A stretch of 38,687 nucleotides of DNA from a virus. Location of the stretch: positions 1 to 38,687 of IMG/VR virus record IMGVR_UViG_3300000117_000075; one strand, given 5' to 3'. Every line of letters begins with the position of its first letter. Positions within the stretch are counted from its first letter, which is position 1. Shown in pieces: positions 1 through 9,062 of this stretch. The position numbers and the translations under genes were made by a program. The notes under the pieces were generated by a model. The model did no database searches and was not told the DNA's origin. It worked only from the letters and a program-made list of their open reading frames with translations.

Positions 1-3000
1 CATTCCAAGCAAGGCTAGATGATAACGCAGCGAGCAAAACATTCCAAACCTTCGATACCATAAATACGCTAATTGACTTTTCTATACTAAGTACTAAAGA
101 AGCAGATGGAAAAACACTAATAGAAATTGCTCCGCATATGCCTCTAACTTTAGGAAGAGTAGATATCAATTTTGCAAATACACAAGATACTACCTTTACA
201 GATTTAGGGGCTTGCACTACAGGTACTTCCGGTAACACTTATTTTACAATTGATAAAGACGCAGGAGGAGGAACTACTACTAGTGATGCCCTACTTTCTA
301 CTACTGCTAGTCCTAGAAAATTACATAATAAACCAGTTTATGCCAACGGTGTTTTCTTAGGTAAAATCATTACAGTGACTCTTCATACAGACCACGATAC
401 AATTTATGTTTACTTGGATAGGAAACTAACTTCCACTATTAGCACTCACACCATACAGATTTTAGCAGAGAGTACTTTCTTAGAGACAGGAAAACTAACT
501 CATGAATTGGCTTTACTAAATGCTGGACATTTACATACTGGAAAAATAATATCTTTGCTAAGTCCCCATGTTAATGAAGACAGTACATACAAAACCCTGT
601 CTATGAATTACCCACTCTATTACGATGATATGGCTGAAGAGTTTTATTATTCTGAAAAATACGGTTCTCCTTATTTTAGAATAATAAATTTAGAAAAAGG
701 AAACTATAATAGAATTAATACTACTAGCACTACTGACATAAAAGATGTTTCTGAGTATTATTTAGAAACCGTAAGCAAAGTTCCATATTACGCCAGTTCC
801 TATAGATTTGGATTAGGAAACTACATAGAGAATTGGAGCGAAGACTATCCTATTATCGGAGTTGGTAAGACGGGAGAGAATGCTGCTCCGCATTTTAGTA
901 CCCACTTACTTCCCGAATCTAGAGGAAATACTTCCGTATATGGTTCTAGATTTTTCGATTCTAATTTAAGAGCAGAAAATGTTGCCCTAACAAGAACTCT
1001 GTTTACTCACGACCCAAGCGTAACCAATACAGTGGCAGATGTAGCGGGTACTCATGAGAATGTATTTACTACCAAAGACCATTTAGACTTATTAGACTAT
1101 AAGATATCTAGAATGTTTCTTTTTAGTACTTCTGACCTACATCCTTATTCTTCTGAACGAAAGGACAGTCTAATGTATAGTGGCCAGACTAGAGAAATTT
1201 CTAATTATAATTTCTTTGCACTGGAAGCCCCTATAGAAACTTCTTCTTCGGATATTAAGGAAAGTACCATCGGTAAAACTAATACACTAACATTAAACGA
1301 TTCTAATTACACTTCTAGTTCTATTATCTCTGCCGATAAAACTATTTCAGAATTAAAGAGATTTTCTTTAATGAGATTAACCGAAGTAGTTTTCGATTGG
1401 GCTTTCAATCAAATAGACCCCGAAAATATAATTTCTAAAGACAGAGTTTTACCCCAATTCAAGTATTCGGCTTTCGACTTTGATACTCTAGGTACTTTGT
1501 TTGCAAGTACTTCTCAAGTCGCTACGGGAGATTACAACGATTATACGGTGGCTGGCTGTTCTTATAATAATGGAACTACCATAACCCATTCTTCTAATAC
1601 ATCAATAAAAGCAGGAATGCCAGTTAGCGGGGATGGAATACCAACCGGTGCTACTATTGCTAGCATTACCGATGCTACTCATTTCGTACTATCTTCTTCT
1701 ACTACTGGAGGGAGTAAGAGTAGTCAGACTCTAACCTTCGGTTCTTATATTGCAACAGATACTTCTGTAAATCCTAATACCTTAACAGGGCAGAGAGAAA
1801 TAATAGCAGATTCCGATGGAAGATATATTGGGGAGGTAGCCGCTACAGAAGGAAGCAGCGGTAGTTGGAAAATAGTCCTAATGGATAAGGCTAGAAAAAC
1901 AAATGGTACGGCTTATTTTGCTGGCACTTTGTATGCTTTAGGAACTATGAGAAATGCTGACGGTTCGGCTACCAGTAGGGTTTCTACTATACGGGGGCAT
2001 GGAAAGGAAGATACATTTGTCCAACTTAGAAAGGAACCACATATGATGAAGTCTATAATCGTAAATGATGTTGGGTCTGGACATTATGGTGACGGAACCT
2101 GTGCTTGGAGTAGGCAGAACACTGTAGTTCTAGACCAAGGCGGCACTATTAATGGATTTAAAACATTTAATTCATATCTTCCTATTGATTTTGATGCGGC
2201 TAGCATTTTAGGAGACACTAGCCAGTCTGCATCAGGTATTAGTGACCATCCCTTCAAACTATTTGAGTTGTTTCATGGAAGTTTGGGCGAGCCCGATAAT
2301 AGCGCACCTGCTGGAAACGAATGTTTGTATAATCCATTTCTACCTATATTTTTAGACCGGTTTGATGTTGAAGAAGGTGGAGGCAGTTTGGTTTCAAAGG
2401 GAACCGTTGCCGGTGCTATTAGTTCTATAGCCTTTAGAAGTTCCCAAAGTTCTTCTACCCCGTTTTGCCTAGTTGGAATGGGAATACTAAACGACTTTGC
2501 CGAGCACGAAGACGGAGTGGGCTCTCACGCAAATAGAACATATGCGAAAGATGCAGATGGGGTAATGTTGGGATTCAAGCCCCGTTTATATCTTACTTCT
2601 TCTGCAACCAATACTAATAAAGCGGCTGGAAATAGAAATGTGTATAGTTATGTTATTGATTTAGATACTGATATAACTAGTATAACTTATTTTGATGAAG
2701 ATGACACTTCGGGTACTGCTGATTCAGTAGCCTTCGCTAATATAAATAGAAAATCTCTAAGATTAATGAATGATTTAACCGGATGTTATTTGGTTTCAGA
2801 AAAAGGGAAGTACTACGATGAGAATTTTACTGTCCAAACATATTCCAGTCTATTAGCAAACACTCCTTCACTAAACGAACAAACTCCTAATGTCATAGCG
2901 TATGTAATTTCTCACGAAATAGACACTACCAATTCTACTGAAAGACATATCTTAACTTTAGATACTGCAATAGTTACCGATTTTTACAGAATAATGCAGC

Positions 3001-4430
3001 CTAATCATGTGTGCTTTTATAGTCACTCACCTAATAAAATTAGGTTGAATACTCTATCATCCGCATACACTAAAGTTAGTGGAGAAGATAATTGTTATGA
3101 CCCTAGCGAAATCAATTCTTATATGGTTAGGAATAAAAGTGGAGGTCGCTCCTTTACTAGATTCCATAACACAGGAGGTAAAGAGGCGGCTCTTTCTATG
3201 TATGTCGCATTAGATATGGATGCCCAGTCTGATTCACAGTGGGTCTTGCAGAGATTCCCCGATAAAATGGAAAGTTTACTTACTCCTAATAGTGACTTAA
3301 CGGTGGCTGTCTCTGATGGAGATAATGTTTACAAGACTTCTATGACCTATACTGATAATGGAGACGATATAGGGCATTTCCTATCCTTTGATAAGATGGA
3401 AGAAACTTTGGGGGTAGCATCTATTAGTGAACCTATCACACTAACCGTAAACGGACAAGTATCTGCTGCTGCTAAAAGAGGAATGATTGGTAGCGTTGTA
3501 GACATTTGCTACGAGGGTACTGATTTAATCAACGACCTGCTAGAAACAAATGATATAGAATTCACTTCTGAAGATAGCGACTTCCCATATTTCTTAGCAC
3601 CAAACTATAAGGGGATTGATTTATTTTCTGCAATTAACTTAATTCTATCTAAAAAAGATATGGTCTTAATCGAAGACCCGTCTGCTTCCTCAACATACGA
3701 AATAGCAGATTCTACTTTTAAATTAGTAAATAATACTAGTGAACTAAACTACCCCAAGGTAACACTTAGCGATAATGGAGACTACCAAATATACGAATAT
3801 AATAAAGTTAAATCTGTATTTGATTTCTATAACGAAGTGATTGTTTATGGTAAAGTACACAAGGGCTCTAGAAAGGATTTGAGAAGCATAAACAAACTAG
3901 GTAGGAAAACCCTAGAAGTATATGAATCTGAATTAACTTCTCAAGAGGCAGTAAATAAAAGGGCACTGGAATTGCTAAGGCTACATTCCTCTGACAATGT
4001 TAGACTAAATATTACAGTTGGCCATAATAACATTAGTCAATTACAGGCCGGAGATATAATCAATGTAGAACTAACTAGGGAAGGCATAGAACTAGACGAA
4101 TACATTGTATTACAAATAGAACATACTTTTACTGGTATGCTTAAATTAGAACTAGGCAGATTTACAAAACAATTGGAGGATAGATTTGCTGAATTACTTT
4201 CAGATAATAAAAAAATACACGCAGATATTAGGGCTAAAGAATTTGATGAAAGGGCGATAACCTTTGATATATTAGATTCCCTTGATATTAAAGTTAGCAA
4301 ACTTTTAGTTAGAAGAATAAACTCAGACGGCTTGACTCTAGGATTCGGGGCAGCCCTAAATACTAGTACCACCCCAATGGGATTCAATAGCGGTGCAACG
4401 ATTGACAATTTAGTGGAGGAAGAATATTGA
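1..4430 (+). CDS. Large tail/baseplate hub-like protein (5' end outside window)
   Basis: The reading frame is open from base 3 with no stop before the first ATG at 138, and the upstream residues read as ordinary protein, so the gene starts outside the window; at least 1475 residues are present. It is rich in Ser, Thr, Asn and Asp with many predicted beta segments. The last 250 residues (about 3770-4430) look like a phage tail hub or late-control domain: a stretch on residue re-ordering per segment, then 'LQAGDIINVEL' and 'EYIVLQIEHTFTG', typical of baseplate hub proteins. Around 1540-1740 there is a small domain with 'GDGIPTGATIASI' that recurs in the fibre gene. It sits directly upstream of two tail genes. 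Virion tail role is an inference from size, composition and neighbours; no enzymatic motif seen. Confidence 0.7.
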   Translation, partial: FQARLDDNAASKTFQTFDTINTLIDFSILSTKEADGKTLIEIAPHMPLTLGRVDINFANTQDTTFTDLGACTTGTSGNTYFTIDKDAGGGTTTSDALLSTTASPRKLHNKPVYANGVFLGKIITVTLHTDHDTIYVYLDRKLTSTISTHTIQILAESTFLETGKLTHELALLNAGHLHTGKIISLLSPHVNEDSTYKTLSMNYPLYYDDMAEEFYYSEKYGSPYFRIINLEKGNYNRINTTSTTDIKDVSEYYLETVSKVPYYASSYRFGLGNYIENWSEDYPIIGVGKTGENAAPHFSTHLLPESRGNTSVYGSRFFDSNLRAENVALTRTLFTHDPSVTNTVADVAGTHENVFTTKDHLDLLDYKISRMFLFSTSDLHPYSSERKDSLMYSGQTREISNYNFFALEAPIETSSSDIKESTIGKTNTLTLNDSNYTSSSIISADKTISELKRFSLMRLTEVVFDWAFNQIDPENIISKDRVLPQFKYSAFDFDTLGTLFASTSQVATGDYNDYTVAGCSYNNGTTITHSSNTSIKAGMPVSGDGIPTGATIASITDATHFVLSSSTTGGSKSSQTLTFGSYIATDTSVNPNTLTGQREIIADSDGRYIGEVAATEGSSGSWKIVLMDKARKTNGTAYFAGTLYALGTMRNADGSATSRVSTIRGHGKEDTFVQLRKEPHMMKSIIVNDVGSGHYGDGTCAWSRQNTVVLDQGGTINGFKTFNSYLPIDFDAASILGDTSQSASGISDHPFKLFELFHGSLGEPDNSAPAGNECLYNPFLPIFLDRFDVEEGGGSLVSKGTVAGAISSIAFRSSQSSSTPFCLVGMGILNDFAEHEDGVGSHANRTYAKDADGVMLGFKPRLYLTSSATNTNKAAGNRNVYSYVIDLDTDITSITYFDEDDTSGTADSVAFANINRKSLRLMNDLTGCYLVSEKGKYYDENFTVQTYSSLLANTPSLNEQTPNVIAYVISHEIDTTNSTERHILTLDTAIVTDFYRIMQPNHVCFYSHSPNKIRLNTLSSAYTKVSGEDNCYDPSEINSYMVRNKSGGRSFTRFHNTGGKEAALSMYVALDMDAQSDSQWVLQRFPDKMESLLTPNSDLTVAVSDGDNVYKTSMTYTDNGDDIGHFLSFDKMEETLGVASISEPITLTVNGQVSAAAKRGMIGSVVDICYEGTDLINDLLETNDIEFTSEDSDFPYFLAPNYKGIDLFSAINLILSKKDMVLIEDPSASSTYEIADSTFKLVNNTSELNYPKVTLSDNGDYQIYEYNKVKSVFDFYNEVIVYGKVHKGSRKDLRSINKLGRKTLEVYESELTSQEAVNKRALELLRLHSSDNVRLNITVGHNNISQLQAGDIINVELTREGIELDEYIVLQIEHTFTGMLKLELGRFTKQLEDRFAELLSDNKKIHADIRAKEFDERAITFDILDSLDIKVSKLLVRRINSDGLTLGFGAALNTSTTPMGFNSGATIDNLVEEEY

Positions 4431-4768
4431 TTACCGATGAAATGAAAGCAGAAGTACTTAGTTACATAGAAAGCACATTAGCCGCTAGCGCACAAATAGG
4501 TTACGGTGGAAACTCAACTAGCCCTAGGTCAACTACTTTAGATGTGCCTAGCGGAGCAACTGTAACAATAGCAAAGGAAAAATCAAATCTAAATGTTTTA
4601 GAAATAAAAGTTACTTGTGCTGGTAGCAACATTACTGGAAAAGTAATAAGAGAGTTGGGCATATTTAAGACAAGTAGCGAGATGATAGCGAGGGTCAATT
4701 TCGATGGAGTCGGCCCATTTACAGCATCCGAAACTTTAGAACTATTCTTAACAATAGAGGTGAACTAA
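4427..4768 (+). CDS. Small tail-associated protein, TTG start
   Basis: 113 residues. The start is TTG at 4427, overlapping the TGA of the upstream gene; GGAGGA at 4415-4420 sits six bases before it, which favours TTG over the ATG at 4442. The C-terminal half, with 'IRELGIFKTSSEMIARVNF' followed by a beta strand ending 'LFLTIEV', resembles the small beta domain of phage tail fibre or baseplate wedge proteins in which a motif of the form EIGLF..G.LIAR is followed by an aromatic strand. Next gene begins one base after its stop. Likely a fibre attachment or baseplate periphery protein; exact role not known. Confidence 0.65.
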   Translation: MITDEMKAEVLSYIESTLAASAQIGYGGNSTSPRSTTLDVPSGATVTIAKEKSNLNVLEIKVTCAGSNITGKVIRELGIFKTSSEMIARVNFDGVGPFTASETLELFLTIEVN

Positions 4769-4769
4769 A

Positions 4770-7316
4770 ATGGTTAATACAACAAACCCGCACTACATAA
4801 CACAAAATGCCACAGGTACAAGTTTAACTCAGCCTGTAGATACAGTAGACTTCCCACATTCGGGACTAATCAAGGCACTGAATCAGATGGCGGCAGGGAA
4901 TGTAGTAGTAAAAACTGGTACGGATTTTGACATAAATCAAACGGGCAGTAATCTAGTTGTAGCGGCTGGAAAAATACTAAGGAATGGGGAATATCATGCT
5001 GTCGGAACTAAGACTTTTGCTGATAGTGCATTAACCACTACTTATGCTAAAGGCTATCATTTGCTAGTAGTGGCCGATGGAAGAGAAAGTGGAGAAACTG
5101 TAAATGAATTATATCTAAGGCCACCAGCCGCTAACGAAAGAGTTCCGGAATTCAAACTCGGAGATACTATTGTTGCAATGATAGAATACTCTAGTGGGAC
5201 TTCCGCCGGTTCTAGATTAATTCAATACTTTACTACAAATAAAGAATCTAATAGTTTGAGTATTGCTTATGGTGTTGGTTCTGACCCAAATAAGATTTAT
5301 ACTCCTACTGCTAGTATAACCGGTGCGGCAACAGGAACTACTATTACTAATACAGTGGGCGATTTTACAATAGATAACCAAGATACTAATGACCAAATAA
5401 TTTTACAATTAGGTACTGATACTGATGCTACCGCAGTAGTAATTAAAGACGATAGTGGAAATAATAAATTTGTAGTTACGGGGGATGGAAAAACTCAAGC
5501 AAAGGATATTTTAGAAGTAGGTACTGATTTGAAAATGTCTACTTCTTCTGATGATGCTATTATAGAGAATGTAACCAGTAATAAAGATATTATTTTCAAA
5601 GCAAACGATGGTGGTGTTGTTACCGAAGTAATGAGAATAGATGGTTCATCTTCAAGAGTGGGTATTGGGGCAACAGCACCCACAGCAAAATTAGAAGTTA
5701 GTGGAGATACGGCAATTTCAAGAAGTTCTGATTCAGGACAAACAAGAACATTAAGTATCGAAGGGGCAAGAAACGCTGCGGGTACGGATTATGCAAGAAT
5801 TGATTTAGAAAATTATGATTCTCACGGCCCTACTTCTTATGTCGGTGCAAGAATTAGCGCAGTTAATGATGCAGATGGAGTTAATGATGGAAGTTTAGTA
5901 TTATCTACTGCTAATGCTGGAACATTAGCAGAAAGAATGAGAATTGATGATGAAGGGAATATTGGTATTGGAACTGATACCCCTACAGCATTACTGCATC
6001 TTAAATCAGCAAACTCCCTAGAACCAAGATTGCTCATTGAAAACACTAATACTGATGAGGATGAACCTTCGTTAGTATTGAGAAAAAATAGTCCAACTCC
6101 TAATGCACTCACAAATCCAGCATCATTTACTGACGCTACTTGTGATACTAACCATACATCGGGATTATCTGATGGTTCAAGCACAAGTGTTAGACATATT
6201 ACACATGTCGCTAATGCCAACATTGTTGTAGGTTTAACCGTTACAGGAACAGGTATTCCTTCAGGTAGCACAGTAACAATAGTAGCAATTAACAACTCTA
6301 CTTGTTTTACAATTAGTCATGACACTGACGCTACAAATACAAACACCACTCTAACTTTTGAAAGTTCAGAAATAGATGATATAGGTATAATTAGGTTTGA
6401 AGCAGAAGATAGTACCGGTGTAAATACTCTTTATGCTCACATTCTCGTAGAATCAAGATATGTAACAAATGGTCAAGAAGGAGGGAAGTTTAATTTTAAT
6501 GTAATGCACCAAGGCAATTCAAGAAGATTGCTTTTAGTTCAAGGCAGTAGCACTTCTTCCGGTAGTGTTCATGTTAATGATGGACAATACGATGTTGATT
6601 TCATAGTTGAAGGTATGGGAGATACTTCTCTGATTAGAACAGATGCAGGTAACGATAGAGTTGGTATTGGAACAAGTCTTCCCAAAAATAAACTACAACT
6701 TTCTCATACTGGTGCTGATGGTCTTAATGGACTAATGATTGTAAGAGAAGATACTACAACTACTGATGGAGATTTATTGGGAGGTATTGGTTTCGATTCA
6801 ACAGATGGAAATGTCCCTTCGTCTGTTTTAGAGTCTTCTGCTTTTATTTCCGCTAATGCAACTGAAGACCACGGAACCGGAGATAAAGGAGGTAATCTTA
6901 AATTTGGAGTATCTTTAATAAATGAAAATGATGATGTTGTTTCAACAGAGTTAGCAAATGTAGGGCCACCTGACACTACTGCTAATGCTACTACTCATGC
7001 TGGACTTAATTCTAGAGTAACAACCGCTATTGTGGCGGCGGCTACTTATGCTCCTACTATTGGAGATTCAGGAACATTAGTTATATTTGAACATGCTAAC
7101 TCTAATTTAACTTTACCTTCTATTAATAATGACACAAGTGTAGGAGTCCAATTTACTGTATTTAATGAAACTGGTTCTGCCATTAGCGCACAAATCGCTG
7201 TTTCTAATTCGGCTACTATTAATGGCGGTGCGGCTTCCGCTTTAGATGATATAGACTCCTATAAAGCGGCTACATTTGTTTGTAGTGGAAATAATACTTG
7301 GATAAGAATTGGGTGA
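4770..7316 (+). CDS. Tail fibre / receptor-binding protein with repeated GIGT head motifs
   Basis: 848 residues, start preceded by AGGTGAAC. The N-terminal 150 residues form a likely attachment region. Three copies of a motif of type R(I/T)D...(V/I)GIG(T/A)..P...L follow (near residues 290, 395 and 630); this motif is widespread in phage tail fibres and trimeric endosialidase-like adhesins. A domain with 'GTGIPSGSTVTIVAI' (about residues 455-540) is also found in the large upstream tail protein. The C-terminus (about 760-848) ends in a beta-rich domain finishing 'NNTWIRIG', like fibre tips that bind the host surface. Asn, Ser, Thr and Asp are abundant. Host recognition is an inference from family resemblance and position. 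Confidence 0.8.
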   Translation: MVNTTNPHYITQNATGTSLTQPVDTVDFPHSGLIKALNQMAAGNVVVKTGTDFDINQTGSNLVVAAGKILRNGEYHAVGTKTFADSALTTTYAKGYHLLVVADGRESGETVNELYLRPPAANERVPEFKLGDTIVAMIEYSSGTSAGSRLIQYFTTNKESNSLSIAYGVGSDPNKIYTPTASITGAATGTTITNTVGDFTIDNQDTNDQIILQLGTDTDATAVVIKDDSGNNKFVVTGDGKTQAKDILEVGTDLKMSTSSDDAIIENVTSNKDIIFKANDGGVVTEVMRIDGSSSRVGIGATAPTAKLEVSGDTAISRSSDSGQTRTLSIEGARNAAGTDYARIDLENYDSHGPTSYVGARISAVNDADGVNDGSLVLSTANAGTLAERMRIDDEGNIGIGTDTPTALLHLKSANSLEPRLLIENTNTDEDEPSLVLRKNSPTPNALTNPASFTDATCDTNHTSGLSDGSSTSVRHITHVANANIVVGLTVTGTGIPSGSTVTIVAINNSTCFTISHDTDATNTNTTLTFESSEIDDIGIIRFEAEDSTGVNTLYAHILVESRYVTNGQEGGKFNFNVMHQGNSRRLLLVQGSSTSSGSVHVNDGQYDVDFIVEGMGDTSLIRTDAGNDRVGIGTSLPKNKLQLSHTGADGLNGLMIVREDTTTTDGDLLGGIGFDSTDGNVPSSVLESSAFISANATEDHGTGDKGGNLKFGVSLINENDDVVSTELANVGPPDTTANATTHAGLNSRVTTAIVAAATYAPTIGDSGTLVIFEHANSNLTLPSINNDTSVGVQFTVFNETGSAISAQIAVSNSATINGGAASALDDIDSYKAATFVCSGNNTWIRIG

Positions 7317-7320
7317 TTAA

Positions 7321-7758
7321 ATGGGGCTACATTGGCAATTTGGTGTTGTTCAAAATGCTTCAGGTTCTCCTTTAGCGGCTGAAATCGTTATAGATGGTTC
7401 TGCCCCTTTAGTTGATTTAGTAGAACATGCTGTACCTGCCGGTAGTGGGGCATTTGTTACTGGTATTAGCGGAGTCCCAATATGGGATATTTCAGTAGTT
7501 GCTACGGGTGGAAGCGGTAGTTATACCTATTCTTGGCAACACGGAGAAGTTCGTGATGTTAATAATGTATTCAGCGTTAGTTCTGCTGGAACAACAAATG
7601 CGGCTAGATACAATACATTGCGTATTGCTGGAACAATTCCGGCTAGTGCTTCTGACCCACCAAATGACTGTCTTTACGAACTTACATGTACGGTAGATGA
7701 TGGCGTTGATACCGTACAAGCAACTATCCAATGTGCGATAGTTGCTATTCCACTATGA
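7321..7758 (+). CDS. Small Ig/PKD-like structural protein
   Basis: 145 residues, starting four bases after the fibre gene stop with the upstream GGTGATTAA acting as ribosome binding site. The middle has 'VVATGGSGSYTYSWQ' and later 'LTCTVDDGVDTV', a pattern typical of PKD or other Ig-like beta-sandwich domains, which decorate capsids and tails in many viruses. No signal peptide, no catalytic motif. As the last gene of the rightward structural block it is likely a minor virion protein or fibre accessory. The fold call is from pattern only. Confidence 0.6.
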   Translation: MGLHWQFGVVQNASGSPLAAEIVIDGSAPLVDLVEHAVPAGSGAFVTGISGVPIWDISVVATGGSGSYTYSWQHGEVRDVNNVFSVSSAGTTNAARYNTLRIAGTIPASASDPPNDCLYELTCTVDDGVDTVQATIQCAIVAIPL

Positions 7759-7800
7759 TTAGTGCCAAGTGCCAAGGTTAAAAATGGCACTGTTTAATCA
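7757..7800 (+). terminator. Hairpin terminator of the structural transcript
   Basis: Directly after the last plus-strand stop, AGTGCCA occurs twice in tandem (7761-7767, 7768-7774) and can pair with TGGCACT at 7785-7791; outer arms GATTA (7757-7761) and TAATC (7795-7799) are also complementary. A T-rich stretch follows to about 7860. It lies at the convergent end of the rightward block. Confidence 0.55.
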
Positions 7801-7890
7801 GATTGGATAAGTTATTTTATATGTAAAAAATATTATTTTAGTATATTATCCTAATAGATTTAAAATCGCATATTCTGAAAAAAACGCTAT

Positions 7891-7937
7891 AAAAAAAATG
7901 AGCCGAAGACCCACTCGTTAAAGTGAGCCCTCGACCC
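7891..7937 (-). terminator. Strong wobble-rich hairpin plus U-run ending the minus-strand transcript
   Basis: Read on the minus strand, arms 7937-7922 and 7915-7900 pair over 16 consecutive positions around a six-base loop (7921-7916), and eight U residues follow (7898-7891). Five of the pairs are G.U, which are valid only in minus-strand RNA; on the plus strand they become A-C mismatches. It lies eight bases beyond the last minus-strand gene, so it should end the whole leftward transcript. Confidence 0.75.
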
Positions 7938-7944
7938 ATTAGTA

Positions 7945-8094
7945 TTATTTTTTGTCTGACCAAATTCCTCTACAGTCTCGACATTCCCAAAGTTTTTGTT
8001 TGTCATTCGACCCCAAGTAAAAACCCTGCATACGCTTCGCTATAGTAAGCGAGCCGCAGTACCTACATTTTTTCTTAAGGCCCACGCTTATCAT
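7945..8094 (-). CDS. Small zinc-ribbon protein
   Basis: 49 residues, the last gene of the leftward block. Two Cys pairs, C10-x2-C13 and C38-x2-C41, with a basic N-terminus and 'RGIW' after the second pair, form a zinc ribbon. It overlaps the upstream membrane peptide gene by 20 bases and ends just before the terminator. Many such micro zinc-binding proteins occur in this genome; nucleic acid or protein binding is likely, the exact job unknown. Confidence 0.6.
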   Translation of the reverse strand: MISVGLKKKCRYCGSLTIAKRMQGFYLGSNDKQKLWECRDCRGIWSDKK

Positions 8095-8227
8095 CTTCCC
8101 TCATTAGTCGTGCTAGATACTCTTCGACGCTAGAATCCGATAGTTTAGAACCACCGAATGCTGCGAAGAATAGTAGCGTTACGACTACCAAGAAAATGAT
8201 TAGACCAAACCATTCTAGTGTGTCCAT
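8075..8227 (-). CDS. Small single-span membrane protein
   Basis: 50 residues. Residues 6-24 are a hydrophobic helix ('FGLIIFLVVVTLLFFAAF'), followed by an acidic and basic soluble tail ('SVEEYLARLMREDDK'). The ATG overlaps the stop of the exonuclease gene as TAATG, which supports translation. Likely an inner-envelope membrane peptide; function not recognised. Confidence 0.6.
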   Translation of the reverse strand: MDTLEWFGLIIFLVVVTLLFFAAFGGSKLSDSSVEEYLARLMREDDKRGP

Positions 8228-8820
8228 TACCAATCAACTCCTAATTCCAAAAATTCTTCTTTCTCTGTAGAGAAGGCTTTTACAAATCCATTATCTTGAC
8301 CATACTTCCATAGGTCATAAACCAATTGCGTGTCCTTCAAACAATACTCCACTACTTCGGTATGGTTTCCCTGTTTCCAAAGTTTAGGAGCGTCTGCGCT
8401 TTCCATTAACTTAGCATCGTCTAGGGAACACTTCACAAGATTTTTTAATTGGAATCTTTCTCCATGTCCCTTTACCAAGAGTTTACTAGTATCAATGTAT
8501 TTTTCTTCTTTGAGATATTTATGAATACAAAAAATATCCATAGAATCTCTAAGAATAGGTAGGTCAAATGCCCCTATATTATGACCCAACAACGACCCAC
8601 CCTTTTGCAAGTGGTCATCTAAGTCATACTTTAGTTGAGATAGTGGCTTAGTTTCTACACCGGATTTAGCAAATGAATCTACTGGCTCATCTACATATAC
8701 CGTACCGCTATTCCCATCCCAAGTAGCCACCGTAGAAACCTTAAACATGTGAGTGTTGCCGAAGCCCCCTATCTCATAAGACATATTTTTGGTTTCTAGG
8801 TCAATGGCTAATACCGACAT
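8227..8820 (-). CDS. DEDDy 3'-5' exonuclease
   Basis: 197 residues from the ATG at 8820, which has GGAGTGAT just upstream; a longer GTG-initiated frame exists but places that site inside the gene. The RNase H-like exonuclease signature is complete: D7-x-E9 in 'AIDLET', 'GHNIGAFDLP' with D86, and Y159-x3-D163 in 'YCLKDTQLVYDLW'. Such DnaQ/PolB-exo-like enzymes remove 3' nucleotides from DNA or RNA. The polymerase in this genome keeps its own exonuclease motifs, so this is an additional enzyme, perhaps for repair, RNA primer removal or host DNA breakdown. Confidence 0.8.
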   Translation of the reverse strand: MSVLAIDLETKNMSYEIGGFGNTHMFKVSTVATWDGNSGTVYVDEPVDSFAKSGVETKPLSQLKYDLDDHLQKGGSLLGHNIGAFDLPILRDSMDIFCIHKYLKEEKYIDTSKLLVKGHGERFQLKNLVKCSLDDAKLMESADAPKLWKQGNHTEVVEYCLKDTQLVYDLWKYGQDNGFVKAFSTEKEEFLELGVDW

Positions 8821-8825
8821 TCCTA

Positions 8826-9062
8826 TCACTCCTTTGCTTTAGAAGGGGTGGCCCAAAGTTTAGCAAGTTTTTCTGCTTGCTCATCTTTAGGTTCTTCCTC
8901 TACATCGGTTCTTCGCTTTAGGAATACTACTATGTTTGTGTTTGCTACAGCAATCATAGAAGAACATTCCCAGCCCTCTTCTCCATAAGTATTCAATGCC
9001 TCTATAATGACCTTCGGCCCTTTAGAAACATCGAACACTAAAAAGTGGTTTTCCCAATTCAT
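8826..9062 (-). CDS. DUF4177-like small protein
   Basis: 78 residues. The segment 'LNTYGEEGWECSSMIAV' followed by a strand ending 'VVFLKRR' is the pattern of DUF4177 proteins, small alpha/beta domains of unknown function common in phages and bacteria. A charged tail follows. It overlaps the helicase gene upstream by four bases (ATGA). Confidence 0.55.
   Translation of the reverse strand: MNWENHFLVFDVSKGPKVIIEALNTYGEEGWECSSMIAVANTNIVVFLKRRTDVEEEPKDEQAEKLAKLWATPSKAKE

Noticed and set aside
4037-4408. Minus-strand open frame of 123 codons in the large tail gene
   Set aside because: Shadow frame of the conserved hub-like C-terminal region.
5837-6295. Minus-strand open frame of 152 codons inside the tail fibre gene
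   Set aside because: Antisense to a clear fibre gene with repeated motifs; no ribosome site and no coupling with any neighbour.
7801-7890. AT-rich segment as a replication origin
   Set aside because: Only 90 bases, no iterated motifs or inverted origin boxes; it is adequately explained as spacer between two terminators.
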